Positions 23,886 to 31,726 of a DNA stretch of 64,000 nt are shown in pieces. The notes beneath the pieces are model-generated. The model searched no databases. It saw only the letters and a program-made list of their open reading frames with translations, and had not been told where the DNA came from. The stretch covers positions 124,001 to 188,000 of the forward strand of contig CAWCVR010000010.1 of NCBI GenBank assembly GCA_963799105.1, read 5' to 3'. How positions within the stretch are numbered: the stretch's first letter is position 1; each line of letters opens with the position of its first letter. A program made the translations under genes and the position numbers. The stretch is from CAWCVR01 sp963799105 (GTDB lineage: Bacteria; Acidobacteriota; Terriglobia; Bryobacterales; Bryobacteraceae).

Positions 23886-25994
23886 GTGCCCCGATTGACT
23901 CGCCGTGAACTCATCCTTCTAACCTCCGCCGCCGCGTCCGCCCGCCCCTGGCGCGCCGCCGCTCCCGCGCTCGATCGCGCCGCCATTGCCGGCCGCCATT
24001 CGCCCCGCCTCTCTTCGCCCGACTTCAACGCACCGCTCTCGGTGGGCAACGGCGAGTTCGCATTTACCGCCGATTTCACGGGGTTGCAGACCTTTTCGGA
24101 CCTGTACGAGAAGACCACGCCGCTCTGTACGCTTTCGCAGTGGGGCTGGCATTCGTATCCCATTCCCGAGGGCCTCAGCCCGGACCAGTTGCGCCTGGAG
24201 ATGTTCGACACCTACGGCCGCCAGGTGGGCTACAAGACCAGTTCGCGCGGGCAGGAGCCGCTGTTCGCCTGGCTGCGCGAGAACCCCCACCGGCTAAACC
24301 TGGCGCGTATCGGCCTCACGCTGGATGGCAAGCGGCCCACGCCCGGGGAGTTCGAACCTATCGAGCAGAAGCTCGACCTGTGGACCGGCACCATCACCAG
24401 CCGGTTCCGCCTGCGCGGCCAGCCGGTAACCGTGCGGACCTGCTGCCATCCGGAGTTGGGCGCGCTGGCGGTGCGGGTGGAATCGTCGCTGCCCGCCGGC
24501 GGGGGCCTGGCGGTCGAGATCGAGTTCCCCTACGGCTCCACCGGCATGAACGCCTCGGATTGGAGCGCGCCCCAGCGCCACCGTACCGCCATCGCGGAGC
24601 GCGCCGCCGGGTTGCTTCGCCTGGACCGCCAATTGGACGCCGACAGTTACGCCGTCGGCCTCTCCTGGGCCGAGCCTGGCAGCGCCGCGTTCGACGGCCG
24701 GCATCGCGTGACGCTGGCTGCCGGCCCCGCGCCGCTGGCCTTCACCTGCCAGTTTTCGCCGCGTCCCACCCCTGGCGCGCCCCCGCCGCCGGATTCGGTT
24801 TTCGCCGCCGCCGCCGCCCACTGGAACCGCTTCTGGACAAGCGGCGGCTCGATCGACCTCTCGGGCAGCGCCGACTCGCGCGCGCCCGAACTCGAACGCC
24901 GCATCGTACTCTCCCAGTACCTCACCGCCATCCAGTGCGCCGGTTCCCTGCCCCCCCAGGAGACCGGCCTAACCTGCAACAGTTGGTTCGGCAAATTCCA
25001 CCTGGAAATGCACTGGTGGCACGCCGCGCATTTCCCCATGTGGGGCCGCGCGGAACTGCTGGAGCGCAGCCTCCCATGGTATTCCCGCATCCTGCCGCTG
25101 GCGCGCAACAAGGCCGAGCGGCAAGGCTACCCCGGCGCGCGCTGGCCCAAGATGACCTCGCCCAGCGGCCAGGACAGCCCCTCCAACGTCGGCGAGCTGT
25201 TGATCTGGCAGCAGCCCCATCCCATCCTGTACGCCGAAGCGTGCTACAACTCCCACCCCGGGCGCGCCACCCTCGACCGCTACCAGGACGTGGTCATGCG
25301 GACCGCCGAGTTCATGGCCGCCTTCGCCGTGGAGCGCAACGGCCGCTACGTGCTCGGCCCGCCGGTGATTCCGGCCCAGGAGAACCACCCCGCGCGCGAG
25401 ACCTGGAATCCCACCTTCGAACTGGCCTACTGGAAACAGGCGCTGGGCATCGCCCAGGCGTGGCGCCAGCGGCTTGGGCTGGAGCGCGTGGCTAAGTGGG
25501 ACGACGTGCGGCGGCGGCTGTCCGCGCCCACCGTGATGGATGGCGTCTATCTGGCCCACGAGAATTGTCCGCAGACCTTCACCGCGCGCAATCGCGACCA
25601 CCCGTCCATGCTGTACGCCTGCGGCATGCTCCAGGGCGAAGGCATCGACCGCGACGCCATGCGCCGCACCCTGCGCAAAGTCTTCGACGTGTGGCGTTGG
25701 GAAGACACCTGGGGATGGGACTTCCCCGCCGTGGCCATGACCGCCGCGCGGCTCGGCCAGCCGGAACTGGCCGTGGATGCGCTGTTCCTGGAATCGCCCA
25801 AGAACGCCTGGCGCGCCAACGGACACAACTGGCAGCGCGCCAACCTGCCGGTCTATCTGCCCGGAAACGGCGCGCTGCTTGCGGCCGCCGCCATGATGGC
25901 CGCCGGTTGGCAAGGCTCGCCCGCCGAACCCGCGCCCGGCTTTCCGAAAAAAGGTTGGAGCGTCCGCTGCGAGGGAATCCGGTCGAACCTGTGA
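23886..25994 (+). CDS. Exported glycoside-hydrolase-like protein ((alpha/alpha)6 barrel type)
   Basis: 702 residues from a GTG start. The N-terminus 'LTRRELILLTSAAASARP' resembles a Tat signal. Overall architecture is an N-terminal beta-sandwich (about 40-290: 'PLSVGNGEFAFTADFTGL') followed by a helical barrel ('FHLEMHWWHAAHFPMWG', 'NNSxPGRATLDRYQDV'-like segment, 'TWGWDFPAVAMTAARLG'). This is reminiscent of GH65/GH95 enzymes. 'GPPVIPAQENHPARETWNP' may contain the catalytic Glu. Substrate unknown; a role in polysaccharide breakdown is likely. The family call rests on architecture, not on a decisive motif. Confidence 0.68.
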   Translation: MPRLTRRELILLTSAAASARPWRAAAPALDRAAIAGRHSPRLSSPDFNAPLSVGNGEFAFTADFTGLQTFSDLYEKTTPLCTLSQWGWHSYPIPEGLSPDQLRLEMFDTYGRQVGYKTSSRGQEPLFAWLRENPHRLNLARIGLTLDGKRPTPGEFEPIEQKLDLWTGTITSRFRLRGQPVTVRTCCHPELGALAVRVESSLPAGGGLAVEIEFPYGSTGMNASDWSAPQRHRTAIAERAAGLLRLDRQLDADSYAVGLSWAEPGSAAFDGRHRVTLAAGPAPLAFTCQFSPRPTPGAPPPPDSVFAAAAAHWNRFWTSGGSIDLSGSADSRAPELERRIVLSQYLTAIQCAGSLPPQETGLTCNSWFGKFHLEMHWWHAAHFPMWGRAELLERSLPWYSRILPLARNKAERQGYPGARWPKMTSPSGQDSPSNVGELLIWQQPHPILYAEACYNSHPGRATLDRYQDVVMRTAEFMAAFAVERNGRYVLGPPVIPAQENHPARETWNPTFELAYWKQALGIAQAWRQRLGLERVAKWDDVRRRLSAPTVMDGVYLAHENCPQTFTARNRDHPSMLYACGMLQGEGIDRDAMRRTLRKVFDVWRWEDTWGWDFPAVAMTAARLGQPELAVDALFLESPKNAWRANGHNWQRANLPVYLPGNGALLAAAAMMAAGWQGSPAEPAPGFPKKGWSVRCEGIRSNL

Positions 25995-26012
25995 GCCGGC
26001 GCCGCGCCGCAA

Positions 26013-26684
26013 TCAGGCCGAATGCCCGCCGAACATCCACGCGTGGTCGAAGGCCGAAGTCTCCGAACCTTCCTCGGCGCGCGCCAGAAGCGGCCCCGCC
26101 AGCCGAGCCAGTTCCTGACGGCGCTGGGTGCCCGTCTTCCGCAGCAGCCGGTGGACGTGCACTTTGACGCTGTCCTCCGAGGTCCCTAAGGCCACCGCGA
26201 TCTGGCGGTTGCGGAGACCGTCGGCCAACATGGCGAGTACCAGCCTCTCGCGGCGTGACAGGGGCGGTGCCGCCGGCGTGCCCGCCTCCATCCCGTCCTG
26301 AAACCGGAACTGCCGTTCCCCGTTGCAGATTCGCACCAGGGCCTCGGTGGCTTCCTGCTCCGGCAAGCGGGTGGAAATGACGCCGTCCAGGTCGTGTTTC
26401 ATGGCCGCCAGCACCAGTCCCGGTGTGATGGCGCCGCCGCAGATCACGAAGCGCGATTTCGGGGCGCGAAGCCGCGCCTCATCCATTTCTTCCCAGAACA
26501 GCGGACCTTCGCTGTCCAGCACGATCAGCCAGGTTTCCTGCGATTGCACGATATCGGCAAGCTCGGCCGGTTCCACCACGCATGGCTCCGCTTCCAATCC
26601 GGCGCGGCGCAGCAGTTCGCGAAGGCCCGCCGCCAGCAGGTGTCGTTCCGTCGCAAATACGATGCGCTCGATCTTCGGTTTCAT
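26013..26684 (-). CDS. LuxR/NarL-family regulator with degenerate receiver domain
   Basis: 223 residues from the ATG at 26684 (an upstream ATG at 26729 lies in a tandem repeat). The C-terminal HTH is clear: 'LSRRERLVLAMLADGLRN', 'RQIAVALGTSEDSVKVHV'. The N-terminal half is receiver-sized, but the acidic pair near the first strand is replaced ('IVFATERHLL'), although an Asp remains in 'LIVLDSEGP'. The usual Lys on the fifth strand is not evident. It may therefore work without phosphorylation. Divergent from the giant hybrid kinase at 27379. Confidence 0.83.
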   Translation of the reverse strand: MKPKIERIVFATERHLLAAGLRELLRRAGLEAEPCVVEPAELADIVQSQETWLIVLDSEGPLFWEEMDEARLRAPKSRFVICGGAITPGLVLAAMKHDLDGVISTRLPEQEATEALVRICNGERQFRFQDGMEAGTPAAPPLSRRERLVLAMLADGLRNRQIAVALGTSEDSVKVHVHRLLRKTGTQRRQELARLAGPLLARAEEGSETSAFDHAWMFGGHSA

Positions 26685-26707
26685 CGATTCCCGTTCCCGG
26701 TTACGCG

Positions 26708-26887
26708 GCGGCCAATGGCCCCGTTCCAACTATCCGCCGCACCCGCGGAACCGAGCAACCCGGCCATCCGGCGCCTGGACGCGGCCAATGGCCCCGTTCC
26801 AACTATCCGCCGCACCCGCGGAACCGAGCAACCCGGCCATCCGGCGCTTGGACGCGGCCCATACCCCCGTTCCAACTATCCGCCGCA
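26708..26887. repeat. 73-bp tandem repeat, about 2.4 copies
   Basis: GCGGCCAATGGCCCCGTTCC recurs exactly 73 bases apart (26708, 26781), and a diverged third copy starts at 26854. It lies between the LuxR-type gene and the hybrid kinase and creates spurious proline-rich ORFs. Confidence 0.85.
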
Positions 26888-26959
26888 CCTGGCCCGCGCC
26901 GGCCCACCTCGCCCGCCGGACCGCGCCGACAGGCCCTGTGGATGAAGTCGGGTCTCTCA

Positions 26960-26986
26960 TTGTACAAGTTTGGTGGTTGATATAAA
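26960..26986 (+). promoter_or_regulatory. Sigma-70-like promoter in the AT-rich island
   Basis: TTGTAC, 15-bp spacer, TATAAA. If used for the kinase it leaves a leader of about 385 bases. Confidence 0.45.
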
Positions 26987-27338
26987 TGTACTGCCAAATT
27001 GAAGTAAAGGAATGTTGCTTACGCAGTAAACCATGTAAACTTAAAATATCATTTTATGGTGAACTAAAGTTAGCATCGGCGGTTCCGGACCTGGCCTGCC
27101 GCCGGAACGGTTCGTCGCACCTGCCCGCAAACGCCCGCAGCTTGCCGGCAACCGGCCGGAACCATCTCCGCGGATCGCGGCCACCCGCCACCATCACAAC
27201 CGCGTCGGGCGTCGGGACGTTTGTCGAACCACCCTCGCTCCCGCGCCACCGGTCCGCGCCGGATCGCCCCGCCGTCCATCGCGCCAAGGCGGCACAAGAG
27301 CAGCCTCGCGCTCTCCCCGTTCTCGCGGCTGGCCCGTT

Positions 27339-27369
27339 TAAAGGAATCCAGCCTTTAGGCCGATATAGC
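27339..27369 (+). promoter_or_regulatory. Inverted repeat plus -10 directly before the hybrid kinase
   Basis: TAAAGG-AATCCAG-CCTTTA covers the expected -35 region of the -10 TATAGC (27364-27369). The position suits an operator. Confidence 0.35.
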
Positions 27370-27378
27370 AAAGTGCAG

Positions 27379-30300
27379 GTGTTACGCCGGACCATACTAG
27401 CGCTGGCGCTGGTCTCCCCGCTCTTGTGGGGACTCGATCCACGCCTTGCCGTGACGCAGTTCGGCCACGACGTCTGGACCACCGCCGACGGTCTGCCTCA
27501 GGATGCCATTCGCGCCGTGGCACAAACCAGCGACGGGTATCTGTGGTTTGCCACCACCGACGGCCTGGCTCGGTTCGATGGCGTCAATTTCACCGTCTTC
27601 AATACATCCAACGGGGCGCCTACCAGTTGGTTTACGGCCCTGGCGCCCGATCGCGATGGGTCGATGTGGGCCGCTTGCGGCGTCGGGTCGGGGCTGGTCC
27701 ATTACCGCAACGGCAAGTTCGAGGAAGTAGCGGTGGATTTCGGCATTCGCTCCCGCATCTATCGCGCCCTGCTGGTGGATTCACGCGGAACGCTGTGGAT
27801 CGGCGGCGACGGCGGACTCTCGCGTTTCGACCACGGCCGCGTCACCCGCCTCTTCGCAGGCGCCATGGAAGCCAATGTGCATGCCATCATGGAAGACCCC
27901 GCCGGCGCCGTCTGGGTGGCGGCGAACAACGGTCTGCACCGGTTCGATGGCGCTTCCGAGCGCATCTATACCACTAAGGACGGACTGCCCGAGAACCTGG
28001 TATTTGGAGTCGCACCGGCCCCCAATGGCGGAGTCTGGGTGGGTACGCACCGGGGGAGCGTGGCCGAGTTGCGCGACGGCAAGTTTCGCGCCTTCTCGGC
28101 CCGCGACGGCGTTCCCCCAGGCGGCATCCTGACGCTCCTCACCGACCGGGACGGCTCGCTCTGGATCGGCACCGAAGGCGGCGGTCTCGGCCGCTTCGCC
28201 GGCGGGAAGTTCAGTTCCTATCAGACCCGCGATGGCCTTTCCAACCAGGTGGTCCGGTGCCTGCTGGAAGATGCCGAAGGGAGTGTGTGGCTGGGCACGG
28301 CCGGAGGGGGCATCAACCGTTTTAAGGAATACCGCGTAACCATGCGCACCATGCGGGAAGGGCTTCCCAGCGACAGTGTCCGCTCGGTTCAGCAGGACCG
28401 GTGGGGAGATATGTGGCTGGGGACTACCGCCGGAGTGGCCCGCATCCGGCCGTCGGGAGAAATCTCCGTCTATGGCGCCAGGGACGGGCTCTCGAGCGAT
28501 CTCGCCTGGCCTGTTCTGCGCGACCGCTCGAACAACGTCTGGGCCGGTTGCGAAAGCGGCATCCTGCAGCAGTTCCGCGGCGAACCCAGGGGCAGCCCCC
28601 AGCGCACTTGGCAACTGCACGGAACGATCGCTCTCCTGTTCGAGCAGCGGGATGGCTCCGTCTGGGCCAGTTCTCGCGAAGAACTCATGCGGTTTCAAGG
28701 CGATACGGTTTCGGTTTTCGGCTCGGCCCAGGGCTTGGCAAAACTCCCCCTGAACGCCATGGCGGAGGGCCCCGACGGCGCCCTCTGGGTGGGAAACGAC
28801 GAGGGCGTCCAGGAATTTCGCGACGGCCGGTTTCTGCCCGCGATGGTCAGAGACTCGAGAGCCAGGAGAAACATCGTACTGGGCATCCATGTGGACTCCC
28901 AGGGATATCTGTGGGGCGCCTCCGGCGACGGCCTCATGCGCGTCGCCGGCGGGCGGGTCACCGCCTTCCGCAAGGACCAGGGCGTTCCCCAAGGGAAAAT
29001 GGGGCAGATCCTGGAAGACGACCAGGGCTATCTGTGGTTCGCCAGCGGTTCCGGCCTGCTGCGGGTTTCCCGCGCCGAACTGAACGCCGTCGCCGAAGGG
29101 CGCGCACCCGCCGTTCACCCACAGGCGTTCGGCGTCCTCGACGGCATCCGCGGCGGCGGCGATTTCCCGTTTGCCAGTGCGCCCATGGCCTGGAAAACTT
29201 CCACCGGCGCGCTCCACTTCGCCACTCGCGGAGGAGTGCTCGAAATCGACCCCCGGCGCCTCAAGTCCAATTCCCGCATCCCGCCGGTGCTCATCGAGCG
29301 CGTGACCGACGAGCGGCAAAGGACTTTGTACGATGGCGCCGCGGTCCGCGCCGGCGGCAAGATCGAGTTCCATTACACCGCCCTCAGCTACCTGTTCCCC
29401 ACATTGGTCCGCTTCCGCTACCGGCTGGAGGGCTTTGACGCCGATTGGGTCGACGCCGGCCCGCGGCGCACCGCCTACTACACCAATCTCCCCCCGGGCG
29501 CGTTCCGCTTCCGCGTAGTCGCTTGCAACAACGACGGCATCTGGAACCAGGCCGGAGCTTCGTTCGCCTTCCTGGCCCAGCCGCGCTACTATCAGACCTC
29601 CTGGTTCTACGCTCTCTGCGCCCTGGCCCTGGCCGCCGCCGCCACGGGCATCTATCGCCTGCGCGTGCGCGAGCTGCGGCGCCGCCAGCGGAACCTCGCC
29701 CGTCTCATCGAGGAGCGCACCGCCGAGCTGCGCCAGGAAATCGAGGTTCGCAAGGCCGCCGAACTGGCCGCCGCCGCCGCCAGTCTCGCCAAGAGCCAGT
29801 TCCTCGCCAACATGAGCCACGAGATCCGAACTCCCATGAACGGCGTCCTGGGAATGACCGAACTCGCTCTCGACACCGTGCTCACCAGGGAGCAGCGCGA
29901 GTGCATCGAGACCGCCCGCGCCTCGGCGGATTCCCTCCTCACCGTCATTAACGACATCCTCGACTTCTCCAAGATCGAGGCCGGCAAGATCGAACTCGAC
30001 CCCATCGAGTTCAACCTGCGGGACAGCCTCGACGAGGCTACCCGCGGCATCGCGCTCCGCGCCCATGAAAAAGACCTCGAACTGACCTGCGAGGTCGCCC
30101 CGGATGTCCCGGAGACCATCGTGGGCGATCCCGCCCGCCTCCGCCAGATCGTCCTCAACCTTCTCGGCAACGCCATCAAGTTCACCGAACGCGGCGAAGT
30201 GGCGCTGCATGCGGGCGTGGAGGAAACCGGCGGCCCGCGGACCGTCCTGCACTTCACCGTGGCCGATACGGGCATCGGCATCCCGCCCGAAAAGCAATCC

Positions 30301-31359
30301 TCCATTTTCGCCCCGTTTACCCAGGCCGACGCCTCCACCACCCGCCGCTATGGCGGCACCGGTTTGGGACTCACCATCTCCGCCCGCCTGGTGGAGCTCA
30401 TGCAGGGCCGGATCTGGGTGGAAAGCCAGCCGGGACACGGCAGCCGCTTCCACTTCACCGCGCGGTGCGGCGTGGGTGGGAGTCCGGCCGAACGGTCGCT
30501 CCCCGCCGACGCGTCCCGGTTGTCCGGCGTCCCCGTGCTGGTGGTGGACGATAACGCCACCAACCGCCGCGTTCTGGACGGACTGCTGGCGCATTGGGGA
30601 ATGAAGCCCGCCAGCGTTTCGGGCGCGGACGAAGCGCGGGACGCGCTCGACCGGGCGTGCGCCCGTGGAACGCCCTTCCCGCTCATGATCTCCGACGTCC
30701 ACATGCCGGGAACCGATGGCTTCTCCCTCGCCGCGGCCGTCCGCCAGAACCAGGATTGGGCCGGCCTCCGCATCATCCTCCTCGCTTCGGCCAGCCAGAA
30801 CGGCGATTCCGCGCGCTGCCGCGAGTTGGGCATCCAGGCCTATCTCACCAAGCCGGTTCGCCGGGCCGAGCTTCGCGCCGCCATGCTCACCGTTCTCGGC
30901 GGCCGCCCGGGCGCCGATTGCCCGGAGAGTCCCGCCACCCCTCCCTCTCTCCGCGAGGACCTTCGCGGCCTCTGCATTCTGGTCGCCGAGGACAATGCCG
31001 TCAACCAGAAAGTCGTCCGCCGCCTCCTCGAGAAACATGGACACACCGTCGCGCTCGCGGCCACCGGACTGGAGGCCGTCGGCGCTCTCGAGAAGCGGCA
31101 GTTCGATCTCGTCCTCATGGATGTGCAGATGCCCGAACTCGATGGCCTGGAGGCCACCGCCAGAATTCGCGCCCGGGAAGGCGCCACCGGAAAGCACCAG
31201 ACCATCGTCGCTATGACCGCTCACGCCATGAAGGGCGATCGGGAACGCTGCCTGAGCGCCGGCATGGACAGCTACATCTCCAAACCCCTGAACTCCGCCG
31301 AACTCCTCGGTCTTCTCGAAAACATCCAGCGGAACAGCCCGCAAGCGGTCGTCGAATAG
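27379..31359 (+). CDS. Hybrid two-component system: beta-propeller sensor, histidine kinase and two receiver domains
   Basis: 1,326 residues from the GTG at 27379, chosen because a signal peptide follows at once ('TILALALVSPLLWG'). Periplasmic part: about fourteen two-component-regulator propeller blades ('DGYLWFATTDGLARFDG', 'DGSLWIGTEGGGLGRF') and a Y_Y_Y domain ending near residue 735. One membrane helix follows. HisKA has H814 in 'NMSHEIRTPMNGVLG'. The ATPase has 'NLLGNAIKF' and 'GTGLGLTISARL'. Two receivers follow: D1106 in 'ISDVHMPGTDG' and D1248 in 'VLMDVQMPELDG'. There is no output domain, so a separate regulator must act, possibly the LuxR gene upstream. Such kinases usually sense sugars or sugar-derived ligands. 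Confidence 0.92.
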   Translation: MLRRTILALALVSPLLWGLDPRLAVTQFGHDVWTTADGLPQDAIRAVAQTSDGYLWFATTDGLARFDGVNFTVFNTSNGAPTSWFTALAPDRDGSMWAACGVGSGLVHYRNGKFEEVAVDFGIRSRIYRALLVDSRGTLWIGGDGGLSRFDHGRVTRLFAGAMEANVHAIMEDPAGAVWVAANNGLHRFDGASERIYTTKDGLPENLVFGVAPAPNGGVWVGTHRGSVAELRDGKFRAFSARDGVPPGGILTLLTDRDGSLWIGTEGGGLGRFAGGKFSSYQTRDGLSNQVVRCLLEDAEGSVWLGTAGGGINRFKEYRVTMRTMREGLPSDSVRSVQQDRWGDMWLGTTAGVARIRPSGEISVYGARDGLSSDLAWPVLRDRSNNVWAGCESGILQQFRGEPRGSPQRTWQLHGTIALLFEQRDGSVWASSREELMRFQGDTVSVFGSAQGLAKLPLNAMAEGPDGALWVGNDEGVQEFRDGRFLPAMVRDSRARRNIVLGIHVDSQGYLWGASGDGLMRVAGGRVTAFRKDQGVPQGKMGQILEDDQGYLWFASGSGLLRVSRAELNAVAEGRAPAVHPQAFGVLDGIRGGGDFPFASAPMAWKTSTGALHFATRGGVLEIDPRRLKSNSRIPPVLIERVTDERQRTLYDGAAVRAGGKIEFHYTALSYLFPTLVRFRYRLEGFDADWVDAGPRRTAYYTNLPPGAFRFRVVACNNDGIWNQAGASFAFLAQPRYYQTSWFYALCALALAAAATGIYRLRVRELRRRQRNLARLIEERTAELRQEIEVRKAAELAAAAASLAKSQFLANMSHEIRTPMNGVLGMTELALDTVLTREQRECIETARASADSLLTVINDILDFSKIEAGKIELDPIEFNLRDSLDEATRGIALRAHEKDLELTCEVAPDVPETIVGDPARLRQIVLNLLGNAIKFTERGEVALHAGVEETGGPRTVLHFTVADTGIGIPPEKQSSIFAPFTQADASTTRRYGGTGLGLTISARLVELMQGRIWVESQPGHGSRFHFTARCGVGGSPAERSLPADASRLSGVPVLVVDDNATNRRVLDGLLAHWGMKPASVSGADEARDALDRACARGTPFPLMISDVHMPGTDGFSLAAAVRQNQDWAGLRIILLASASQNGDSARCRELGIQAYLTKPVRRAELRAAMLTVLGGRPGADCPESPATPPSLREDLRGLCILVAEDNAVNQKVVRRLLEKHGHTVALAATGLEAVGALEKRQFDLVLMDVQMPELDGLEATARIRAREGATGKHQTIVAMTAHAMKGDRERCLSAGMDSYISKPLNSAELLGLLENIQRNSPQAVVE

Positions 31360-31360
31360 C

Positions 31361-31566
31361 GCGGCGGGAAGACCGCCCGGCGCTTCCCCCATCGCCGCCC
31401 CCAACCACCGCGGCGGAAAGACCGCCCGGCGCATCCCCCATCGCCGCCCCCCACCACCGCGGCGGAAAGACCGCCCGGCGCTTCCCCCATCGCCGCCCCC
31501 CACCACCGCGGCGGAAAGACCGCCCGGCGCTTCCCCCATCGCCGCCCCCAACCACCGCGGCGCGCC
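31361..31566. repeat. 49-bp tandem repeat, four copies plus a partial fifth
   Basis: GCGGCGGAAAGACCGCCCGG starts at 31361 (variant), 31410, 31459, 31508 and partially 31557, exactly 49 bases apart. The array begins two bases after the hybrid kinase stop. Each unit can fold through CGGCGG/CCGCC and GGGC/GCCC pairs. The rest of the 367-bp gap holds only an extended -10. Confidence 0.92.
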
Positions 31567-31671
31567 GGCGCGCTTCGTTCTCCAGGCGCCCCGCCACACC
31601 ACCACCGCCCCGGCGCGTCTTGTCCCCAGGGCGCCAGTTTCCCGGACGCCTTCCCCACTTTGCCGCTATGC

Positions 31672-31677
31672 TAATAT
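31672..31677 (+). promoter_or_regulatory. Extended -10 (TGCTAATAT) for the FHA-transglutaminase gene
   Basis: TG-C-TAATAT with predicted +1 near 31684 and a leader of about 43 bases. Confidence 0.5.
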
Positions 31678-31726
31678 GTTACCCACGCATTGTTCGGTTG
31701 AGCGCGTTATTGGAGACTACTAGAAA

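Larger units (their letters stand above)
26888..27378. other. Intergenic region with an AT-rich island and promoter candidates
   Basis: In 490 bases no gene can be supported, although the kinase frame stays open through it. About 26,955-27,070 is strikingly AT-rich for this genome and holds TTGTAC-N15-TATAAA (26960-26986), a sigma-70-like pair. Further on, TAAAGG-N7-CCTTTA (27339-27357) is a short inverted repeat upstream of TATAGC (27364-27369). The latter would start transcription almost at the GTG of the kinase. Confidence 0.55.

Noticed and set aside
26986..27378. N-terminal extension of the hybrid kinase by about 131 residues
   Set aside because: No domain or signal; the extension would place the signal peptide internally, so the GTG at 27379 was preferred.
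27781..31605. 1,274-residue antisense reading frame opposite the hybrid kinase
   Set aside because: Gly/Ala/Arg-rich composition without domains, exactly mirroring a gene with clear motifs; typical of high-GC antisense frames.
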